From an uncultured Clostridium sp. (lineage in GTDB: Bacteria; Bacillota; Clostridia; Lachnospirales; Lachnospiraceae), in NCBI GenBank assembly GCA_900552885.1, contig USBM01000058.1:1-10437 (forward strand): 10,437 nt of DNA, written 5' to 3'. The translations under genes were made by a program, and so were the position numbers. Each line of letters begins with the position of its first letter. The stretch's first letter is position 1. Shown piece after piece: positions 6,426 to 10,437 of this stretch. The notes below the pieces were generated by a model, which was given only the letters and a program-made list of their open reading frames with translations, ran no database searches and was not told where the DNA came from.

Positions 6426-7841
6426 CTACTTTCCACTGACCTGCATCCATTTCCCATTCTGTTCTACGATCACACTTAATTCTGCCTTTGTCAGCTCTAC
6501 CATACCATTCTCCTGCATTTGCTGCTTGTTCAGATATAATTGATAGCCATAATCGGAAGTATCGGTTACAGTCGTAAACGCCTCATAGACAATTGCACTC
6601 TCGCCACTTCCAACCCGAATATAGATCTTCATATCCGAGCCTAGTTCCTTACCTGACACTTCACCGGATACCAGATAATACTTGGTATCATCCGATGAAT
6701 CTTCCAGTGTCAGCGTTGCACCAAGATCCGATGACTTCTTAACAGGATCCGTCATAGCAACCTCCGGTCCCTGCATAATCGGTGGTGTCGTCATAAATTC
6801 ATCCATATTACGTTCCACTTTCTCTGCAATCACAATATCCGGTTTGCAGTAATCCATATATTCCGCAATCCGGTATGGAACACTCTTTGAAAATGCTGCC
6901 TGCTTATATTGTTGTGCCATCAATGGCAGTAACGTATTGCCAAATGAATCCCGGAACATCAATAGTGACTGTTCACCATCCTTACATTCCGTTTCAATGT
7001 AAGCAGCCTCCACATCCTTGTCTTTGCCTGCATACCTCCAACTACTGTCAGATTCATACCGATAGTTCCATTCCGGTATCGCAGTTAACGGATATAACAT
7101 CTTATTGAGATCTCCATACTCATCCTTCTTGCGTTCTACATCTACATCCTCATAGGTTGGATGATCACATTCTACCGCATCCATTAACGTGTTATATGCT
7201 AATACCGCTCCCTTATTGTTCCAGTGGGAATCCCGTTTCAGATATAATGTCTCTTTCTGATCTTTAAATGGTGCAAACAGATCGACATATGAGATACCAG
7301 CCTCCGTAAGAGGCTGCTTCAATTTGTCCATATTCTTTGTCGTGCCTGCCTTCTTACTCAGATAGTACGGCATATGCTCACCATATAAAGAATTCTTATT
7401 TGGTGCTACCGTAAACAGGAATTCCACACCCTGTTCACTGACATACTGCTGCAACAGAGAAAGATTATGTACGGTATCAAATACCTGTCGTTCGTTCATT
7501 GTATCCTGTGCCAGATAATCATTAACTGTATCCGTATAATATAGCCAGCCGTCTGTTCCTACCGCTACCGTATCTACATTTGACACACCAAACACCCTGC
7601 TCTGAATCTCTGCATCCGCAGATACTAACTGCTGCCGAAACGCAAAATGATCCTCAAAGTAGGCAGACAATTCATCAAAATAACTACGATTCCATCTTCC
7701 ATCCTTCTGCCAGTCCGGGAAGGCGGCCAGCGTCTTATTCTCCGTTGTTGTATTCGTCTTATAGACTGTCATTCCTGTAAACGGAAGCACACAGATTACA
7801 AGACATATTACAATATATATTACATTACCTGTCTTCTTCAT
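6426..7841 (-). CDS. DHHW family membrane-anchored SGNH protein (AlgX/AlgJ-like)
   Basis: This 471-residue protein has one N-terminal membrane segment (about 7-26) and otherwise extracytoplasmic sequence. Family motifs include GTDGWLYYT (95-103), VAPNKNSLYGE (145-155), the DxHW signature DSHW (Asp204, His206, Trp207) and RDSFGN with Ser299. The spacing matches the Asp-His-Ser triad of AlgX and AlgJ, which act with an MBOAT protein to O-acetylate alginate. Residues about 365-471 form an extra, probably beta-rich C-terminal region that could bind the polymer. GGAGGT lies 6 nt before the ATG, and the gene begins 12 nt after the MBOAT stop codon. This is the usual partnership in which MBOAT passes an acyl group across the membrane and this protein places it on a surface polymer. 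The alginate pathway itself is not implied. Confidence 0.9.
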   Translation of the reverse strand: MKKTGNVIYIVICLVICVLPFTGMTVYKTNTTTENKTLAAFPDWQKDGRWNRSYFDELSAYFEDHFAFRQQLVSADAEIQSRVFGVSNVDTVAVGTDGWLYYTDTVNDYLAQDTMNERQVFDTVHNLSLLQQYVSEQGVEFLFTVAPNKNSLYGEHMPYYLSKKAGTTKNMDKLKQPLTEAGISYVDLFAPFKDQKETLYLKRDSHWNNKGAVLAYNTLMDAVECDHPTYEDVDVERKKDEYGDLNKMLYPLTAIPEWNYRYESDSSWRYAGKDKDVEAAYIETECKDGEQSLLMFRDSFGNTLLPLMAQQYKQAAFSKSVPYRIAEYMDYCKPDIVIAEKVERNMDEFMTTPPIMQGPEVAMTDPVKKSSDLGATLTLEDSSDDTKYYLVSGEVSGKELGSDMKIYIRVGSGESAIVYEAFTTVTDTSDYGYQLYLNKQQMQENGMVELTKAELSVIVEQNGKWMQVSGK

Positions 7842-7853
7842 ATGCGCACCTCC

Positions 7854-9275
7854 CTAAAATCTAAAGTATATAAACGGATTATAGGTACTGCCGGACAACC
7901 GGATCATACACCACACCAGAAGAATGCCTGACAATACATACAACAATATCTGCACTTTCTTCCATCTGCCGGTAAGTTCCTCACCCGCTATATTCTGCCG
8001 TACACAATCGACATACTTTCTAATCGGTGCTGCCCCAAGTATCGCTGCAACCATCATAACAAGAAACCACGGTGTCAACTGCTGCACCGCAAAGCTCATG
8101 CTTGCCGAATCAAAAGAAAAACCGGTAAACATCCTGCCGATCATAAACGCACCATCTGCCAGGCTGTCTGCACGAAACATTACAAATCCTACACAAACCA
8201 CAAGTAAAGTATAGATTCTCGCAATCACTTTCGGGACTTTCTTTGTGAACGGAATATAAGTCTCTAACAGTAAAAATGCTCCATGCCATAATCCCCATAT
8301 TACAAATGTCCAGTTCGCTCCATGCCATAATCCGGTGAAAAAGAATACGATAATCCGGTTAAGGCATGTCCGGGCTGTTCCCTTCCGGTTGCCACCTAAC
8401 GGAATATACAAATATTCCTTGAACCAGGTTGATAATGAAATATGCCATCTTCTCCAGAACTCCTGAATACTGTCCGCTCCATATGGATATTGGAAATTCT
8501 CCTTAAAATGAAAACCAAACATATGACCAAGTCCAATTGCCATATCACTGTATCCACTAAAATCGTAATAAATCTGCATTAGGTATGCAATCGCACCGAT
8601 CCAAGCCACAACAATATTAACTTTTGAATGTGCCGCCGCAAAAATATGATCCGCTGCCAGACCGGCTGTGTTGGCAATCAAAACTTTCTTACCTAATCCA
8701 CAGATAAACCGACGCAGTCCTCTTGCGATCTCATCTGCATCCATGCTGCGGTTCGTGATTGCTTCATTGATATCCCTATATTTGACGATTGGGCCGGCGA
8801 TCAACTGTGGGAAAAACGAAATATACAACAAGATATTCCAAAAACTTTTCTGTGCTTCCACTCTCTCCCAATAAACATCGATCACATAGGATAATGCCTG
8901 GAACGTAAAAAATGAAATTCCGATCGGTAATGTAATTCCCGGTTGCAGGATTCTGACAGATAATAACCGGTTCACAGTGTCTACCGCAAAATCCGCATAT
9001 TTAAACACAGCTAACATTCCCAGATTCAAGACAATATCTATTACCAGAAATACTTTCTTTGCACGTTGTCCCCTATCGATCAAACGTGCCATTGCGTAAT
9101 TCACAATGGCACTAAATATCATCAACAATACATATACCGGTTCTCCATAGGCATAAAAGAATAAACTTGCCACAATCAAAAGTGCATTCTTTACCTTTAA
9201 TGACGGAATCACACAATATAGTGCAAATACCACCGGTAAAAATACACATAAAAATTCCAATGAACTGAAAATCAT
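7854..9275 (-). CDS. MBOAT family O-acyltransferase (AlgI/DltB/PatA-like)
   Basis: This 473-residue polytopic membrane protein begins MIFSSLEFLCVFLP, the usual AlgI-type start, and is full length. Family landmarks are LPIGISFFTFQALSY (116-130), YYDFSGYSDMAIGLG (236-250), EFWRRWHISLSTW (272-284), YIPLGGNRKG (290-299) and GLWHGANW with the conserved His318. A second His331 lies in LWHG. MBOAT proteins of this branch move acyl groups, usually acetyl, from a cytoplasmic donor across the membrane to an extracytoplasmic polymer. GGGAG is placed 6 nt before the ATG. The DHHW partner follows 12 nt downstream, while the transglutaminase-like gene ends 54 nt upstream without an intervening terminator. 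No DltA, DltC or DltD is present, so teichoic acid D-alanylation is unlikely. Polysaccharide or peptidoglycan O-acetylation is the better inference. Confidence 0.95.
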   Translation of the reverse strand: MIFSSLEFLCVFLPVVFALYCVIPSLKVKNALLIVASLFFYAYGEPVYVLLMIFSAIVNYAMARLIDRGQRAKKVFLVIDIVLNLGMLAVFKYADFAVDTVNRLLSVRILQPGITLPIGISFFTFQALSYVIDVYWERVEAQKSFWNILLYISFFPQLIAGPIVKYRDINEAITNRSMDADEIARGLRRFICGLGKKVLIANTAGLAADHIFAAAHSKVNIVVAWIGAIAYLMQIYYDFSGYSDMAIGLGHMFGFHFKENFQYPYGADSIQEFWRRWHISLSTWFKEYLYIPLGGNRKGTARTCLNRIIVFFFTGLWHGANWTFVIWGLWHGAFLLLETYIPFTKKVPKVIARIYTLLVVCVGFVMFRADSLADGAFMIGRMFTGFSFDSASMSFAVQQLTPWFLVMMVAAILGAAPIRKYVDCVRQNIAGEELTGRWKKVQILLYVLSGILLVWCMIRLSGSTYNPFIYFRF

Positions 9276-9319
9276 CGAATTCTCCCTCTTCTTTCTAATC
9301 GTATCTTATGTATACATGA

Positions 9320-9325
9320 ATTATA
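9320..9325 (-). promoter_or_regulatory. Possible internal -10 element before the MBOAT gene
   Basis: A perfect TATAAT on the minus strand falls in the 54-nt gap between the transglutaminase-like gene and the MBOAT gene, followed by the small palindrome ATGTATACAT. No good -35 box is found at normal spacing. It might allow expression of the last four genes apart from the first. Confidence 0.3.
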
Positions 9326-9329
9326 TCTG

Positions 9330-10202
9330 TCAGATCTTCAGCTTGTTTACCTTCACAAGCTTTGCAGTCTTATACGTAGAATTAAAATATTTGTCGTAGG
9401 ATTTGGCTCTTGCAAACAATACATCATATACCTTACCACCAATCTCTACCCATGCATGTTCCGAATCATCACACAGATATACCTTGGAATATCCGCATTC
9501 CTTCGCAAGATATGCAAATGCACTGCTCATGGATACACAACAACCTTTTCCCTTCTTAAAGATATCATTGGCATAATCGACATCCCAATTCTTCTGTGTA
9601 CGAACCTTCGCAATGATCCGATATCTCTTATATGGTGCTTTCATCACCCAGTTAAAGCACTTCTTTAATTTGTCCTGCTTGCTGTCCGTTGCTTTGGTCT
9701 GCTTCTTCACGATCTTCTTTGCCAGAATCATCGTCTCTACTTTCTTCTTAGCATCTTTGCTTACCTTCGCAGTTCCATCCTTATTGATAGAAATGCCATC
9801 CGCTTTTCCTTTCTTCTTCATAACTCCGGTACTACGATCAAAGAAATAATAATTCTTACCTTTCTTCATCCAGCCCTTCTCCATGGCCCCATTCTTGCCA
9901 AAATAGTATATCTTCTTTCCAACTGTAACAAACTTATTCTTTACTTTCTTGCCTGTTGCATTCTTGTAGTAAGATTCTCCATTCTCCTTTACAATCTTTT
10001 CCTTATTCTGTGTTATTTCTGCCGCCTCATTCGTCACTTCAGTTGTTGCTGCACTATCTACCGGCTGTGTGCTTGTCGCATGTACTGTGCCCCCTGTTAA
10101 GGCAAGTCCCATTCCCAATGTAAACAGACATGCTGTTTTCTTTATACTATGTAATATGCTCTTATTCATATAATTCTGCAATTGTTTATCACTCATTCTC
10201 AT
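9330..10202 (-). CDS. Secreted transglutaminase-like protein with wall-binding repeats
   Basis: This 290-residue exported protein has a signal peptide ending about residue 42 (TVHA). A Thr/Glu-rich stretch precedes aromatic-glycine repeats of the choline- or glucan-binding type, for example VGKKIYYFGKNGAMEKGW (94-111) and KKGKNYYFFD (113-122). The C-terminal part (about 172-265) is a transglutaminase-like fold of the cysteine-protease superfamily. It has Cys222 in GCCVSMSSAFAYL, His249 in EHAW and Asp260 in KVYD, a complete Cys-His-Asp triad. The mature protein is very lysine-rich. Such domains can crosslink, hydrolyse amide bonds or act as peptidases, and the sequence does not say which. AAAGGG lies only 3 nt from the first ATG but 9 nt from the in-frame ATG at 10196, so the true start may be two codons later. 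It heads the surface gene run behind a strong promoter. Confidence 0.88.
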   Translation of the reverse strand: MRMSDKQLQNYMNKSILHSIKKTACLFTLGMGLALTGGTVHATSTQPVDSAATTEVTNEAAEITQNKEKIVKENGESYYKNATGKKVKNKFVTVGKKIYYFGKNGAMEKGWMKKGKNYYFFDRSTGVMKKKGKADGISINKDGTAKVSKDAKKKVETMILAKKIVKKQTKATDSKQDKLKKCFNWVMKAPYKRYRIIAKVRTQKNWDVDYANDIFKKGKGCCVSMSSAFAYLAKECGYSKVYLCDDSEHAWVEIGGKVYDVLFARAKSYDKYFNSTYKTAKLVKVNKLKI

Positions 10203-10238
10203 AATCCCTTTCTTCTATACTATATTCAAATCATGTAG

Positions 10239-10267
10239 AGTATAGCACCTACCCCCTTATAAATCAA
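10239..10267 (-). promoter_or_regulatory. Sigma-A-type promoter of the surface-modification operon
   Basis: On the minus strand TTGATT (10267-10262) and TATACT (10244-10239) are separated by 17 nt, with a G-rich spacer. The predicted leader before the transglutaminase-like start is about 30 nt. The repeat copy at 10331 lies 64 nt farther upstream. Confidence 0.7.
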
Positions 10268-10330
10268 CGCATCCACACTGGTTTTTTCATTAAGTTTTTC
10301 TTACCAAACCATTACAAAATTGTTACATTC

Positions 10331-10437
10331 ACCCTTGCACAGCGTAAGTGAGGACGGACACACGAAATGTTAGGTTGTGAATCGGTTGCAAGAATATAAC
10401 ATATCATCGCAGGCACGCTCTCGCTACTCATCACTCG
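10331..10437 (+). repeat. Partial interspersed repeat, head half (copy 3)
   Basis: On the plus strand this begins ACCCTTGCACAGCGTAAGTG (10331-10350). It then shows GACGGAC (10353-10359), TTAGGTTGTGAA (10370-10381) and GCAGGCACGC (10409-10418), and runs off the window. The same blocks in the same order occur on the minus strand at 266-185, so the two copies are in inverted orientation with their heads facing the gene block. It is non-coding and lies upstream of the surface operon promoter. Confidence 0.7.

Noticed and set aside
6266..6457. Minus-strand 63-codon frame across the DHHW/G5 gene junction
   Set aside because: It overlaps two convincing genes with good ribosome binding sites and has no independent signal.
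7854..9275. Calling the MBOAT gene dltB
   Set aside because: No dltA, dltC or dltD accompanies it, and the partner is a DHHW/AlgX-like protein, which points to polysaccharide-type O-acylation.
9340..9362. 7-bp hairpin near the end of the transglutaminase-like gene
   Set aside because: AGCTTGT pairs with ACAAGCT, but the hairpin lies inside the coding sequence and no T-run follows on the minus strand, so it is not a terminator.

Overview
The window looks like a low-GC Gram-positive chromosome, most likely a Clostridia member of the Lachnospiraceae type. This is inferred from the AT-rich sequence, strong GGAGG-type ribosome binding sites, and surface proteins with G5/DUF348 and wall-binding repeats. 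No rRNA or other taxonomic marker is present, so the assignment is tentative. Every supportable gene lies on the minus strand, so in transcription order the window is read from right to left.

Right side (10437 to about 4459): after a partial copy of an interspersed repeat (10331-10437) and a good sigma-A-type promoter (10239-10267) comes a run of five cell-surface genes. They encode a secreted transglutaminase-like protein with wall-binding repeats (9330-10202), an MBOAT O-acyltransferase (7854-9275), a membrane-anchored DHHW/AlgX-AlgJ-type SGNH protein (6426-7841), a lipoprotein with three DUF348 domains and one G5 domain (5467-6411), and a secreted SGNH/GDSL hydrolase with an Fn3-like domain (4505-5428). 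Gaps inside the run are 54, 12, 14 and 38 nt, so it is very probably one operon. The MBOAT plus AlgX/J-like pair is the usual arrangement for acylating an extracytoplasmic polymer. The GDSL enzyme could be a second transferase or an esterase that removes the group. The substrate cannot be read from the sequence.

Middle (4457 to 2797): a well-formed promoter (4429-4457) drives a small DUF551 protein (4165-4380). It is followed 23 nt later by glyA, serine hydroxymethyltransferase (2906-4141), which ends in a clear intrinsic terminator (2797-2841).

Left side (2755 to 1): an 815-residue membrane hybrid histidine kinase (273-2720) carries a degenerate receiver, a true receiver and an HPt domain, a complete phosphorelay in one chain. 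Its stop codon lies just beyond the head of a second copy of the interspersed repeat (108-266). That copy faces a third, partial copy (1-71) tail to tail, making a long imperfect palindrome. These repeats are the least explained part of the window. No CRISPR array, tRNA, rRNA, transposase or phage structural gene was seen.
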